From: Bermanella sp.
Lineage (GTDB): Bacteria > Pseudomonadota > Gammaproteobacteria > Pseudomonadales > Oceanobacteraceae
Length of the DNA stretch: 45,291 nucleotides
Assembly (NCBI GenBank): GCA_029938135.1
Contig: JAPYOO010000009.1
Span: forward strand, 1-45,291
Direction: 5' to 3'
Positions 9,032 to 18,711 of the stretch are shown here, piece by piece (the stretch's first letter is position 1; the number at the start of each line of letters is the position of its first letter). The notes beneath the pieces are model-generated. The model saw only the letters and a program-made list of their open reading frames with translations, was not told where the DNA came from and did no database searches. Position numbers and translations under genes: made by a program.

Positions 9032-11278
9032 ATGAGCATAGACGCAGATGATGAGATCCTTCAGGACTTTTTAGTGGAAGCTGGGGAGATTTTGGAGCTG
9101 CTTTCAGAGCAACTGGTTGAGCTGGAAAATAGCCCACAAGACCAAGAGTTGTTAAATACTATTTTTCGTGGCTTTCACACTGTAAAAGGCGGCGCGGGAT
9201 TTTTACAGCTTAACGCTCTGGTTGACTGTTGCCATGTAGCCGAAAATGTATTTGATATATTGCGCAACGGTCAGCGCAGTGTCACGCCTGAATTAATGGA
9301 TGTGGTGTTACGCGCGTTAGATACCGTCAATGAAATGTTTACCAGTGTGCGCGCCGGCTCCGAGCCCGTACCCGCCTCTGCTGAATTGATAGCCGACTTA
9401 ACTAAGTTTTCTACACCTGAAAGTGCCGACGAAGCGGCTGCTCCAGAGGCCAGTGTTGAAGTTGAAGCTGCTCCAGCAAGTGAAGCCGCTCCACCAGCCG
9501 TAGATGCGTCTGCTGGGGATGTGCCTGCTGGTGACATTACCGATGACGAATTTGAAGGGCTATTAGATGCCTTAGATGATGTAGCTGGGGATCCTAAAGC
9601 GGTAAGTGAACCTGCTGTACCAGCTCCAGCACCAGCACCCACTGCCGCATCAAACACCGATGAAATTACAGAAGATGAATTTGATGCACTTCTTGATCAG
9701 CTTCATGGTTCGGGCAAAGGGCCTGGCACTAATGAAGGTGAAGCGCCGGCAGCTAACGCTGAACCGCCCAAAGCCGTCACGCCCGCCAGTAGCACTCCTG
9801 CTTCTGAGCCCGCAGGCCAGAACATTTCAGAATCTGAGTTTGAAGACTTATTAGATAAACTGCACGGAAAAGGCAATGGTCCAACGGATAAAGGCCTAGA
9901 AGGCGGCAGTGACGCGGCTGCATCTGCAACACCTGAATCTAAACCAGAGCCTGTAGCCGCGCCACCAGTGAAACCTGTTCCTGTCGCCAGTGCCTCGGTT
10001 TCTGCAGCCAAACCGGCGACCCCTGCAGCGGCTAAAAAAGCGGAAGCACCTGTACCGGCGGCTGAAGCGACAGTTCGAGTAGATACTAAACGCTTGGATG
10101 ACATCATGAACATGGTGGGTGAGCTTGTATTAGTACGTAATAGATTGGTGCGTTTAGGGCTTAAAAGTACCGACGAATCAATGGCAAAGGCGGTAGCTAA
10201 TTTAGATGTGGTAACGGGTGATTTGCAAACATCGGTCATGAAAACACGTATGCAACCCATTAAAAAAGTGTTTGGGCGTTTTCCGCGAGTGGTACGAGAT
10301 TTGGCTCGAAACCTTAAAAAAGAAGTGACCTTAGAATTACGTGGTGAAGACACCGACCTTGATAAAAATCTAGTAGAGGCTTTGGCTGATCCATTGGTTC
10401 ACTTAGTGCGAAATTCGGTGGATCACGGCATCGAACAACCAGCAGAACGCGAGGCCAGTGGTAAATCTAAAAACGGCACTGTGATACTAAGTGCCGAGCA
10501 AGAAGGTGATCATATATTGTTGTCTATTTATGACGATGGTAAAGGCATGGACCCCAAGGCATTACAACGCATTGCCGTTGAGAAAGGCGTTATGGATCAG
10601 GATGCCGCCGAGCGCTTAACAGACAGCGAATCGTTTAATTTAATTTTTGCCCCCGGTTTTTCCACTAAGACTGAAATTAGTGAAGTGTCTGGTCGTGGTG
10701 TGGGCATGGATGTGGTTAAAACCAAAATAAACCAGCTCAATGGCACCATTAATATTGAATCTGAGATTGGTAAAGGCACAAAAATTCAGATTAAAGTGCC
10801 GTTAACGCTGGCCATTATGCCGACCTTAATGGTGATGTTATCTGAACAAGCATTTGCCTTTCCATTAGTGAGCGTGAATGAAATTTTCCACCTAGATCTG
10901 ACTAAAACCAATGTCATAGATGGACAGGAGGTTGTGGTGGTACGAGAAAAAGCCGTGCCATTATTTCACTTAAAACGCTGGTTGGTGGGTAATTGTTTAG
11001 TGACCTCTTCCGGAGTGGATCCTGATACGAATAGCGAGACCGCGAATGTGAAGGAAGGCCATGTGGTGGTCGTGTCAGTAGGCACTCAAAGAGTAGGCTT
11101 TGTGGTGGATCAATTAGTAGGGCAAGAAGAGGTCGTGATAAAACCTTTAGGGAAAATGCTGCAAGGCACGCCCGGTATGGCAGGTGCGACTATTACCGGT
11201 GATGGTCGTATTGCTCTTATTTTAGATGTACCCAGTATGCTGAATCATTATGCTTCAAAAGTAAATTTAGCCGCTTAA
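9032..11278 (+). CDS. cheA: Chemotaxis histidine kinase CheA
   Basis: Hpt domain (FRGFHTVKGGAGFL), H-ATPase domain (VRNSVDHGIEQPAER, SGRGVGMDVVKTKI) and CheW-like regulatory domain. A long Ala/Pro-rich linker carries three related acidic repeats. Confidence 0.96.
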   Translation: MSIDADDEILQDFLVEAGEILELLSEQLVELENSPQDQELLNTIFRGFHTVKGGAGFLQLNALVDCCHVAENVFDILRNGQRSVTPELMDVVLRALDTVNEMFTSVRAGSEPVPASAELIADLTKFSTPESADEAAAPEASVEVEAAPASEAAPPAVDASAGDVPAGDITDDEFEGLLDALDDVAGDPKAVSEPAVPAPAPAPTAASNTDEITEDEFDALLDQLHGSGKGPGTNEGEAPAANAEPPKAVTPASSTPASEPAGQNISESEFEDLLDKLHGKGNGPTDKGLEGGSDAAASATPESKPEPVAAPPVKPVPVASASVSAAKPATPAAAKKAEAPVPAAEATVRVDTKRLDDIMNMVGELVLVRNRLVRLGLKSTDESMAKAVANLDVVTGDLQTSVMKTRMQPIKKVFGRFPRVVRDLARNLKKEVTLELRGEDTDLDKNLVEALADPLVHLVRNSVDHGIEQPAEREASGKSKNGTVILSAEQEGDHILLSIYDDGKGMDPKALQRIAVEKGVMDQDAAERLTDSESFNLIFAPGFSTKTEISEVSGRGVGMDVVKTKINQLNGTINIESEIGKGTKIQIKVPLTLAIMPTLMVMLSEQAFAFPLVSVNEIFHLDLTKTNVIDGQEVVVVREKAVPLFHLKRWLVGNCLVTSSGVDPDTNSETANVKEGHVVVVSVGTQRVGFVVDQLVGQEEVVIKPLGKMLQGTPGMAGATITGDGRIALILDVPSMLNHYASKVNLAA

Positions 11279-11307
11279 GCGTATCGAACGCCACCAAGGG
11301 TATGTAA

Positions 11308-12513
11308 ATGGCCATAAAAGTATTGGTGGTAGACGATTCAGGTTTTTTTCAGAAGCGTATCGCTGAAATTTTAAAGCCAGTTTCTGATATCAAAATTATT
11401 GGTTTTGCCAGTAATGGTCGTGAGGCCATTGAAAAAAACCAAGCCCTTAACCCTGACGTCATTACCATGGATTACGAAATGCCGGTAATGGACGGGCTGA
11501 CGGCATTGCGTAACATCATGAACTTAAAACCCACTCCTGTACTCATGTTCTCATCCTTGACCTACGCAGGTGCGCGTATCACTTTGGATGCATTGGACGC
11601 TGGGGCTGTGGACTTTTTGCCTAAAAACTTTGGGGACTTGCAACAAGGAGGTACCAAAATTCGTGATTTACTCACCGATAAAATAAAGGCGGTGGCTAAA
11701 TTTTATAATCGCAATGCGAGCCCTGATGCTTATCGAGTGAACAGCTTTGAATCTGTTTCTAAACCTGGATCGAGTGGCAATGATAAAAAAAATGTAAGTC
11801 CAGTAAAGTCACAAATCAAGCCGCCAGAAAATCCAGTTGAAACAAGGGATAACTCTGTAAAAGTAAATGTTAAGCCCAAAGTCATTGAGGTGCCAGTTAA
11901 AGTAAAAGTGGCTGGCGCATCTGTAAATTCTACTAATAATACTCGCTTGGATAGTATTGATGTGGTGATAATTGGTACTAGCACAGGGGGGCCAGTGGCA
12001 TTGCAAAAAGTACTGACCTGTTTACCGGCTAATTTCCCTAAACCCATCGTACTGATTCAACATATGCCCGCCTCTTTTACCGGAGCATTTGCCGAGCGTT
12101 TAAATAAACTATGCAAGATTAAAGTTAAGCTGGCTGAAGACGGCGACGTTATGTCTCCAGGTGTTGCGTTATTAGCGCCAGGTGGCAAACAAATGATACT
12201 AGAGCGCACTAAGGTAAGAATTGTAGATGGTGATGATAGAGTGAATTATAGGCCTTGTGTGGATATAACATTTGCATCGGCCGCTAAATATTTTTCCTCT
12301 AAAGCCTTAGGGATAATTTTAACGGGCATGGGCAGTGATGGCCGGGATGGCGCTAAACTGATGAAAGATAATGGCGCGTCTATTTGGGCGCAAGATGAAA
12401 AAACCTGTGTTATTTATGGCATGCCCATGGCCATTGTAAAAGCAAAGTTGGCCAATGCTATTTTATCGTTAAACGATATTGGTCCAATGCTTATTAAAGA
12501 AGTTAGGCGATAA
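11308..12513 (+). CDS. cheB: Chemotaxis response regulator protein-glutamate methylesterase CheB
   Basis: REC domain (VLVVDDSGFFQKRI, DVITMDYEMPVMDGL) plus methylesterase (VVIIGTSTGGPVALQKVL, LTGMGSDGRDGAKLM). Confidence 0.95.
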   Translation: MAIKVLVVDDSGFFQKRIAEILKPVSDIKIIGFASNGREAIEKNQALNPDVITMDYEMPVMDGLTALRNIMNLKPTPVLMFSSLTYAGARITLDALDAGAVDFLPKNFGDLQQGGTKIRDLLTDKIKAVAKFYNRNASPDAYRVNSFESVSKPGSSGNDKKNVSPVKSQIKPPENPVETRDNSVKVNVKPKVIEVPVKVKVAGASVNSTNNTRLDSIDVVIIGTSTGGPVALQKVLTCLPANFPKPIVLIQHMPASFTGAFAERLNKLCKIKVKLAEDGDVMSPGVALLAPGGKQMILERTKVRIVDGDDRVNYRPCVDITFASAAKYFSSKALGIILTGMGSDGRDGAKLMKDNGASIWAQDEKTCVIYGMPMAIVKAKLANAILSLNDIGPMLIKEVRR

Positions 12514-12603
12514 TTAAACAACTTAAGTTTATGTACCATGAAAATTGTTTTTAATTTTTATGGATTAATAGACATAATTTAACGTAACAAATAGTGATGG
12601 CCC

Positions 12604-13350
12604 ATGGATTGGTTGAGTTTGGCAGGTATTGCCTTAGGTTTGGCGGCTATAGTACTGGGTAATTTGGCCGAAGGGGGGGTGACGTCGGCTTTAATAAATG
12701 TACCGGCTGCGTTGATCGTATTTGGTGGCAGCTTTGCGGCCCTGTTGGTGCAATCTCCTTGGGTGGTGATTAAAAATGCCTTTATTCGCACTAGCTGGTT
12801 ATTTGTTCCGCCAAGATTTAATTTGGAGGATTTACTGGAGACCTTGTGTCAATGGGGGCATGCGGCACGGCGAGAGGGTTTAATCGGTTTAGAAAATATT
12901 GCCGAGGTTGAGCATTCTTTGTTTGCTCGCAAAGGACTTAACTTGTTGGCCGATGGGCAGCCTCCGGGGGCTATTCGCAACAGCTTAGAATTGGATTTAT
13001 ACAAACAAGAAGACATGGGCATGCAGTCAGCCCATGTATATGACAGCTTAGGTGGTTACGCCCCCACTATTGGTATCATCGGTGCGGTACTGGGTTTGAT
13101 GCAAGTGTTAGGGAATTTAAATGACCCGAGTGAAATTGGACCCGGTATCGCCACCGCTTTTATAGCAACGTTGTATGGGTTGGGTAGCGCAAATTTAATT
13201 TTTTTACCGTTAGCTCAAAAGCTTAAACACTTAGTGCGCAGTGAATACCTCTATAACGAGCTGACCATCGAAGGTTTAGTCGCCATAGCGGAAGGTGAGC
13301 ATCCAAACTCTATTCGTTATCGTTATGAGATTTTGAAAAAACCTAATTGA
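12604..13350 (+). CDS. motC: Flagellar motor stator protein MotC (MotA family)
   Basis: MDWLSLAGIALGLAAIVLGNLAEGG; MotA-like GGYAPTIGIIGAVLGLMQVLGNLNDPSEIGPGIATAFIATLYGLGSAN. Confidence 0.92.
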   Translation: MDWLSLAGIALGLAAIVLGNLAEGGVTSALINVPAALIVFGGSFAALLVQSPWVVIKNAFIRTSWLFVPPRFNLEDLLETLCQWGHAARREGLIGLENIAEVEHSLFARKGLNLLADGQPPGAIRNSLELDLYKQEDMGMQSAHVYDSLGGYAPTIGIIGAVLGLMQVLGNLNDPSEIGPGIATAFIATLYGLGSANLIFLPLAQKLKHLVRSEYLYNELTIEGLVAIAEGEHPNSIRYRYEILKKPN

Positions 13351-13372
13351 TGTACCGACAAGGAATTGGATT

Positions 13373-14143
13373 ATGCCAAGACGTCACCTGCGGCCAGAAT
13401 CGGTACACCCTTATCGTTGGATGGTGTCTTACGCCGATTTTATGACCTTATTATTTGCTTTTTTTGTGGTGATGTATGCCATGTCTTCGGTGAATGATAA
13501 GAAGTTTGATGCCATGTCGATTTCTATTGTTGGGGTTTTTGATGGCACCAATAAATCGCTTAAACCTTTTCAATTGGATGCGATTTTTCCCAGTCTTTCA
13601 CCATCCTCTGATGTTGCGCTAATTTCCTCCAAGGAAGGTGACCGTCCAGAACCGCCTGCCGATGTATTGGAGCTCATACAAAGTTCTCTCAACCCTTTGA
13701 TTGATGCAAAGAAATTTAATCTTACGATGGATGAAAAGTGGCTGCAATTAGAAGTGCCGGTGGACGCATTATTCACCGACTCTGGAGTGAAACTTAGTTA
13801 TGAAGGGGAGCAAGTTTTAGTGAAGCTGGCTAAGTCATTTATGGCGTTCAGTAATCCTATTAATATAGAAGTGTTTGGCGATAATAAAAAAATTGAAGGT
13901 GCGAATCCTTGGCTGTTAACCGCGCGCCAAGGAACGGTCATCGGGCAGTTTTTATTGTTGGAGCAAATTGCCGCTCAGCGTTTGGCAGTGGTCTCTTATG
14001 GCCCGTTTCAGCCTATTGCTACTAATGATGATGAAGACGGGCGCGCCATTAATCGACGGGTTCTATTTTTAATAGATCGATCTGTCATTCACCGAGAACG
14101 CATAAAAACGGTGACGAATCGGCACTTGTCTGCTAAATCTTAA
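13373..14143 (+). CDS. motD: Flagellar motor stator protein MotD (MotB family, OmpA-like C-terminus)
   Basis: HPYRWMVSYADFMTLLFAFFVVMYAMSSVND plug/TM segment; OmpA-like C-terminus (NRRVLFLI). Confidence 0.92.
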   Translation: MPRRHLRPESVHPYRWMVSYADFMTLLFAFFVVMYAMSSVNDKKFDAMSISIVGVFDGTNKSLKPFQLDAIFPSLSPSSDVALISSKEGDRPEPPADVLELIQSSLNPLIDAKKFNLTMDEKWLQLEVPVDALFTDSGVKLSYEGEQVLVKLAKSFMAFSNPINIEVFGDNKKIEGANPWLLTARQGTVIGQFLLLEQIAAQRLAVVSYGPFQPIATNDDEDGRAINRRVLFLIDRSVIHRERIKTVTNRHLSAKS

Positions 14144-14357
14144 TAGGGACTGTATTTTTATTGCGTCAACTAAGCACGATATTTGCATTGGATAGCACGG
14201 TAGAACTTAGAAAATAACACCGGTTGTAACGGGGTTGTACGGATATACATGGAAAAGGCTGTGATTATTTTCATCGCCTTTTTCAAGACTTAATAAATAC
14301 GGATAGTCAGCTTTATCTAAGTAGTATGAGTGAAGCGGGAAGGCCAAGGAGTGAACT

Positions 14358-15152
14358 GTGCACGTATGGGCCGTAGCAAATCAAAAGGGTGGAGTGGGTA
14401 AAACCACCACCACTGTGTGCCTGGCTGGATTGTTAGGAGAGCTAGGTCATAAGGTGCTTATGGTTGACTTGGATCCTCATGGCTCATTAACCAGCTATTT
14501 TAAATATAATCCTGATGATATGGAAACCAGTATTTATGACCTGTTCATGCATGAAGGTAAAATACCCGAGGGTTTGCCCAAAAAAATAATACTGTCCACT
14601 AGCCAAGAGGGCGTAGATTTATTTCCTGCTAGCACTGCTCTGGCCACATTAGAGCGAAAAGTGGCCACTCAGGGAGGTATGGGGTTAGTGATTTCTAAAT
14701 CCTTAGCCACCCTATGGGATCAATATCAATATGTAATCATAGATACGCCGCCCATTTTAGGGGTGTTAATGATTAATGCCTTGGCGGCCGCTCAAAAATT
14801 ATTAATCCCAGTGCAAACCGAATATCTGGCCGTTAAGGGATTGGAGCGCATGACACATACCCTGTCTATGGTGATGCAGTCGACTAAAAAGAAACTGCCA
14901 TTTACCATTATTCCAACATTATATGATCGACGTACCCATGCCTCTTTGAACGCCTTAAAAAATATTCGCCAACTTTATGGTGAACAAGTATTTATTGAGG
15001 CTATTCCGGTGGATACCCGTTTTAGAGACGCCAGTGAGTTGGGGAGCATGCCTTCAAAAATTGATCCCGATGGTCGTGGTGTGCGAGTTTATAAGCATTT
15101 GTTAACCGACTTATTAAAAACCAGCGATGACTCTCACCAGGCTTCTCAATAA
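14358..15152 (+). CDS. parC: ParA-family ATPase of the chemotaxis operon (ParC/Soj-like)
   Basis: VWAVANQKGGVGKTTTTVCLAGLLGELGHKVLMVDLDPHGSLTSYF; located between motD and the CheW-like genes, as in polar chemotaxis operons. Confidence 0.85.
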   Translation: MHVWAVANQKGGVGKTTTTVCLAGLLGELGHKVLMVDLDPHGSLTSYFKYNPDDMETSIYDLFMHEGKIPEGLPKKIILSTSQEGVDLFPASTALATLERKVATQGGMGLVISKSLATLWDQYQYVIIDTPPILGVLMINALAAAQKLLIPVQTEYLAVKGLERMTHTLSMVMQSTKKKLPFTIIPTLYDRRTHASLNALKNIRQLYGEQVFIEAIPVDTRFRDASELGSMPSKIDPDGRGVRVYKHLLTDLLKTSDDSHQASQ

Positions 15153-15201
15153 GGATTATCTAGAGGTGCCCTAAAATATTAACGCAAGGATGACGACTCG
15201 C

Positions 15202-15525
15202 ATGCATACAACTTCTGATTACGTGGTAAGCAGTTATTTAGACAGTTTGTTAATGGATTTAACCTTGTCTGAGGCGACCATTAAGATTGCGCCCATAGCT
15301 ACTTACTCCCCTCAAGACAGTATTATTAGCAGCCAAAAATTAGTGCCTTGTTTTGATCCTTTTTTATTTATGGACATAACGGCGGGTTATTCTCGGACTC
15401 AGCACTGGCTGGTGTATCTATTGGTTCTGCGCCTTAGTGCCTCTTTGCCACCAAGCGCTCTTAGGCGTTACTGCCGCAGACAGTGCCAAACCTTAATAAA
15501 TTATTTACAAGTCACTTGTCCATGA
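15202..15525 (+). CDS. Small uncharacterised protein sharing an N-terminal motif with the downstream ParP-like protein
   Basis: ORF 15190..15525 (ATG 15202 also possible). SSYLDSLLMDL resembles QDYMDSLLADL of the next gene; the rest has no recognisable domain. Confidence 0.45.
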   Translation: MHTTSDYVVSSYLDSLLMDLTLSEATIKIAPIATYSPQDSIISSQKLVPCFDPFLFMDITAGYSRTQHWLVYLLVLRLSASLPPSALRRYCRRQCQTLINYLQVTCP

Positions 15526-16388
15526 GTGTATCTGGACCACCAAAGTCCGTTAAAGTCGATGTAGTCGTTCAGGATTACATGGATAGTTTATTGGCGGATT
15601 TATTTCCAGAAATACAAGATGAAGCAGAGGTTTTAGCTGTCACAACAGTACCTGAGGTAACGACGCAAACAGTGGTTAAAGAGAAAGAAGAAGCCACCAG
15701 TTCCGCTGTTGCGATGACTCAACCACTTAGTCCCCCCCCCGATGCGCCACAGCCGCTTAAACAACCCCAGAACACGATTGAATTAGCCAGTACCCCCGTA
15801 GAGGAGGTTATTGCTCAAGTGGCTGAGGTAGCATCACCTATTAAGCTGAGCATTGAAGCGCCAGAGGTTGTCTCGCCCAAAATCATCGCACCAGAAATTG
15901 TAGCGGCCACTGAGTTGATTGAAGAGCGGGCATACCCAAGTGCCCCCGTTTGGGCGCAACAAGCCTTTGATGTCTTATTGTTTGATGTGTGTGGCTTAAA
16001 ATTGGCGGTCTGTATGGAATCGTTGGGACGCATCATCAAAATAGAACAAGAGTTGAATCAATTAATTGGCAGACCGGCCTGGTTTATGGGGGCCTATAGC
16101 GAAAACGAACAGAGCTTATATGTGGTGGATACCGCCAAATTCATCATGCCAGAAAAAGGCTACGACCTAGCAGAGCAGGGGTTTGAGTTTATTATTCAAT
16201 TACAACGTAGTAACTGGAGTTTGGCGTGCAAAGAAGTCTACAGCACGGTTCGGTTACTGCCGGATCAAGTGAAATGGCGATCCAGTGAAGGTAAGCGTCC
16301 TTGGTTAGCAGGGACGGTCATCGAACATATGTGTGCATTAATCCATGTTGATTCACTGGTTGATCTACTGAAAAGCGAGAATGCGTAA
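15522..16388 (+). CDS. parP: CheW-domain protein with Pro-rich N-terminus (ParP/CheW2-like)
   Basis: Pro/Glu/Val-rich N-terminus, then CheW-like C-terminal domain (FDVLLFDVCGLKLAVCMESLGRIIKIE...RPWLAGTVIEHMCALIHVDSLVDLL). Follows parC; ATG 15522 preferred over 15483. Confidence 0.8.
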   Translation: MSVSGPPKSVKVDVVVQDYMDSLLADLFPEIQDEAEVLAVTTVPEVTTQTVVKEKEEATSSAVAMTQPLSPPPDAPQPLKQPQNTIELASTPVEEVIAQVAEVASPIKLSIEAPEVVSPKIIAPEIVAATELIEERAYPSAPVWAQQAFDVLLFDVCGLKLAVCMESLGRIIKIEQELNQLIGRPAWFMGAYSENEQSLYVVDTAKFIMPEKGYDLAEQGFEFIIQLQRSNWSLACKEVYSTVRLLPDQVKWRSSEGKRPWLAGTVIEHMCALIHVDSLVDLLKSENA

Positions 16389-16406
16389 TTCCCTTCAACA
16401 ACCGAC

Positions 16407-16421
16407 TGGCACACAACCTGC
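16407..16421 (+). promoter_or_regulatory. Possible sigma-54 promoter upstream of cheW
   Basis: CTGGCAC-ACAAC-CTGC, one mismatch to TGGCAC-N5-TTGC, in the 156-bp gap between parP and cheW. Confidence 0.35.
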
Positions 16422-16544
16422 TCTAGTCTAGACTAATAACTAGCAATGTTATGAATTTGACGATATGTCCATGATAGGACGTAAGGTGTAGTGAGATGTC
16501 TATTGGTAGACCCGTCACGAGCCTATATTTAATAGGAGATTGTT

Positions 16545-17027
16545 ATGAGTACCTATGAAGCAAAAGGGGTGGCTGATGATCCCGTGTTGCAATGGGTGAC
16601 GTTTCGTTTAGACAACGAAAGCTATGGCATTAATGTTATGCAAGTGCAGGAAGTATTGCGCTATAGCGAAATTGCGCCAGTACCGGGAGCGCCTACCTAT
16701 GTGCTGGGTATTATTAATTTACGCGGAAATGTCGTCACAGTAATAGATACCCGCTTGCGTTTTGGTTTGTCACAAACCGAAACTTCAGATCAAACCCGTA
16801 TTGTCATTATTGAAACCGAAAACCAAGTGGTGGGTATATTAGTCGATTCGGTGGCGGAGGTTGTGTATTTACGCCAGTCTGAAATTGAAACCACACCAAA
16901 TGTGGGCAATGACGAAACGGCCAAATTTATTCAAGGTGTTTGTCATAAAAATGATGAACTGCTTATTCTGGTTGATCTAGAAAAAATGATGTCAGATGAA
17001 GAGTGGGCCGAACTCAACGATTTTTAG
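16545..17027 (+). CDS. cheW: Chemotaxis coupling protein CheW
   Basis: LQWVTFRLDNESYGINVMQVQEVLRYSEIAPVPGAPTYVLGIINLRGNVVTVIDTRLRFGL. Confidence 0.96.
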   Translation: MSTYEAKGVADDPVLQWVTFRLDNESYGINVMQVQEVLRYSEIAPVPGAPTYVLGIINLRGNVVTVIDTRLRFGLSQTETSDQTRIVIIETENQVVGILVDSVAEVVYLRQSEIETTPNVGNDETAKFIQGVCHKNDELLILVDLEKMMSDEEWAELNDF

Positions 17028-17109
17028 AAAAAAAGTTAATAGTAATTATTAGCCATTTATTCACATTGAATGAATGGCTTCATTATAAAAATAATATGAA
17101 AGGTGAAGT

Positions 17110-17532
17110 ATGTTGGAATCTATTTTAGCGTTTACGTCTGCCGATATTGCCTTGTGGGTTGTGTCAGCTTGTTCGGTGTCGGCTTTATTTATGTCAGTTT
17201 ATAATGGTCGCGTATTAGTGAAGCAAAAGCGACAGCACATGTTACGCAATCGCCGACTGCAAGAAGATATGCGTGCCTTATCTAAAAGCGCTGTAGGCAT
17301 GGGCCAAAAAGTATTACAAACCGAGCGTAAATTAATGGACGTGTTAAAAAAACAAACCTCTATTTTAAATACTCAAGCGGAGCATCCATCGTACGATCAG
17401 GCGGGTAGCTTGATCGCAATGGGGGCCACGGAAGATGACCTTGTTAATACCTGCGGTTTCAGCCATTGCGAAGCAGAGTTGTTGTTGTCACTAAAAAAAC
17501 ACAATCATTCGGCGTCTGCCAGCGTTCACTGA
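17110..17532 (+). CDS. DUF2802-type protein
   Basis: Single N-terminal TM, then a basic helical segment and GATEDDLVNTCGFSHCEAELLLSLKK; conserved position after cheW in polar-flagellum clusters. Confidence 0.7.
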   Translation: MLESILAFTSADIALWVVSACSVSALFMSVYNGRVLVKQKRQHMLRNRRLQEDMRALSKSAVGMGQKVLQTERKLMDVLKKQTSILNTQAEHPSYDQAGSLIAMGATEDDLVNTCGFSHCEAELLLSLKKHNHSASASVH

Positions 17533-17562
17533 CATGTAAATTTAAAATATTAACGGTTTAAT

Positions 17563-17595
17563 AAAAGGGCTGCCCATAAATGGCAGCCCTTTTTT
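17563..17595 (+). terminator. Rho-independent terminator closing the chemotaxis operon
   Basis: AAAAGGGCTGCC-CATAAAT-GGCAGCCCTTTT followed by TT: 12-bp perfect stem with U tract. Confidence 0.9.
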
Positions 17596-17824
17596 ATTTG
17601 TTTGAATATATTTAAATCCGTTAACCTCAATTTTATTCTGTTTTGTCAGTATTAATATGAACGATTCTCTGGCCATTCAAAGCAATATAACAACAGCTTA
17701 ATGTCAAATTAGTTTTAGCGTTATTTAGCTATAACCCCCTCGAAGTTTTACAGCCAGAAGTTACAAGGCTCCATGGATTCACCGCCTATACTCAAGTTAA
17801 TGATTTGTTAAAAGGAGTAAGGCA

Positions 17825-18397
17825 ATGTTACGGGAATTTATGTTACGTAAAGTGGCGATCATGCTAACTATATTACTGACATTTTCGGCTTTACCCGCTC
17901 ACTCAGAGCAAATAGAGTCTATTCAGGGGGCCAATACGGTGGATGCATTTCAGGCCTTGAAGTTGTTTGAACATGGCGCCACCTTTATTGACGTACGCGA
18001 TGAGCAGCAATTTCAACTGGGGCATATTCGCAGCGCGGTGCATTTGGACCTTAAAAGGGACTTCAATGATTTGTACTTGATTGAAACTCTAGATAGAAAT
18101 ATTCCCATTGTGATCTACTGCAATAGTGCTCACTGCTATCGCAGTGCCGTTGCTACCTTTTTGGCGGTGGCTTGGGGTTATGAGAATGTTTATTACTTTA
18201 AAGATGGTTATTTCACTTGGTTGGCGTTGGATTTACCCGTAGTGATGGATACCAGCCAAGACGCCATAGCATCCTTTGAGGAGGCGGATAGTCATTGGCG
18301 CTTAAGCATGGAAAACGCCTTAGCTGAATTGCAGGTGGCCAAAGCCAATGGTTTAGAAGTTCCTGAATTACCCACTGTACATACAGTGACCCAATAG
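17825..18397 (+). CDS. Exported rhodanese-like domain protein
   Basis: Signal peptide (MLTILLTFSALPAHS) and rhodanese core FIDVRDEQQFQLGHIRSAVHLD...IVIYCNSAHCYRSAVA with active-site Cys. Confidence 0.85.
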   Translation: MLREFMLRKVAIMLTILLTFSALPAHSEQIESIQGANTVDAFQALKLFEHGATFIDVRDEQQFQLGHIRSAVHLDLKRDFNDLYLIETLDRNIPIVIYCNSAHCYRSAVATFLAVAWGYENVYYFKDGYFTWLALDLPVVMDTSQDAIASFEEADSHWRLSMENALAELQVAKANGLEVPELPTVHTVTQ

Positions 18398-18492
18398 ACG
18401 CTTTAGTTCGTGAGCTTTAAATAGCCAAACCCCTTAATTTACGGGTGTTGAGCTAACACTTTGTTTTAATTAAAATTAATTTAAAAATAAGG

Positions 18493-18520
18493 GTGACAAA
18501 GGCAAATCCATCCGTATAAT
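18493..18520 (+). promoter_or_regulatory. tRNA promoter (sigma-70) with GC-rich discriminator
   Basis: GTGACA-N16-TATAAT followed by GCGCCCC, about 45 bp upstream of tRNA-Ala. Confidence 0.65.
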
Positions 18521-18565
18521 GCGCCCCACATCTCGAGACAAGCAAAGCTTTATCGGAATGTATGT

Positions 18566-18641
18566 GGGGCCTTAGCTCAGCTGGGAGAGCGCAACACTGG
18601 CAGTGTTGAGGTCAGCGGTTCGATCCCGCTAGGCTCCACCA
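18566..18641 (+). tRNA. tRNA-Ala (anticodon GGC)
   Basis: GGGGCCT/AGGCTCC acceptor stem; anticodon loop CTGGCAG between CAACA and TGTTG; TTCGATC T-loop; encoded CCA. Confidence 0.97.
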
Positions 18642-18711
18642 ATTTTCTTTATATCTAACAGTGAACCATGTGAAGATGGTGAATTGGTAAAGAAGGTTAT
18701 GAATGAATTGG

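Noticed and set aside
9271-10353. Long antisense ORFs opposite cheA (9271..9657 and 9703..10353, -)
   Set aside because: Low-complexity Ala/Ser/Gly translations produced by the GC-rich Ala/Pro linker codons of cheA; no independent coding evidence.
16424-16435. 12-bp palindrome TAGTCTAGACTA upstream of cheW
   Set aside because: Short and unsupported by a second copy; could be chance in an AT-rich gap.
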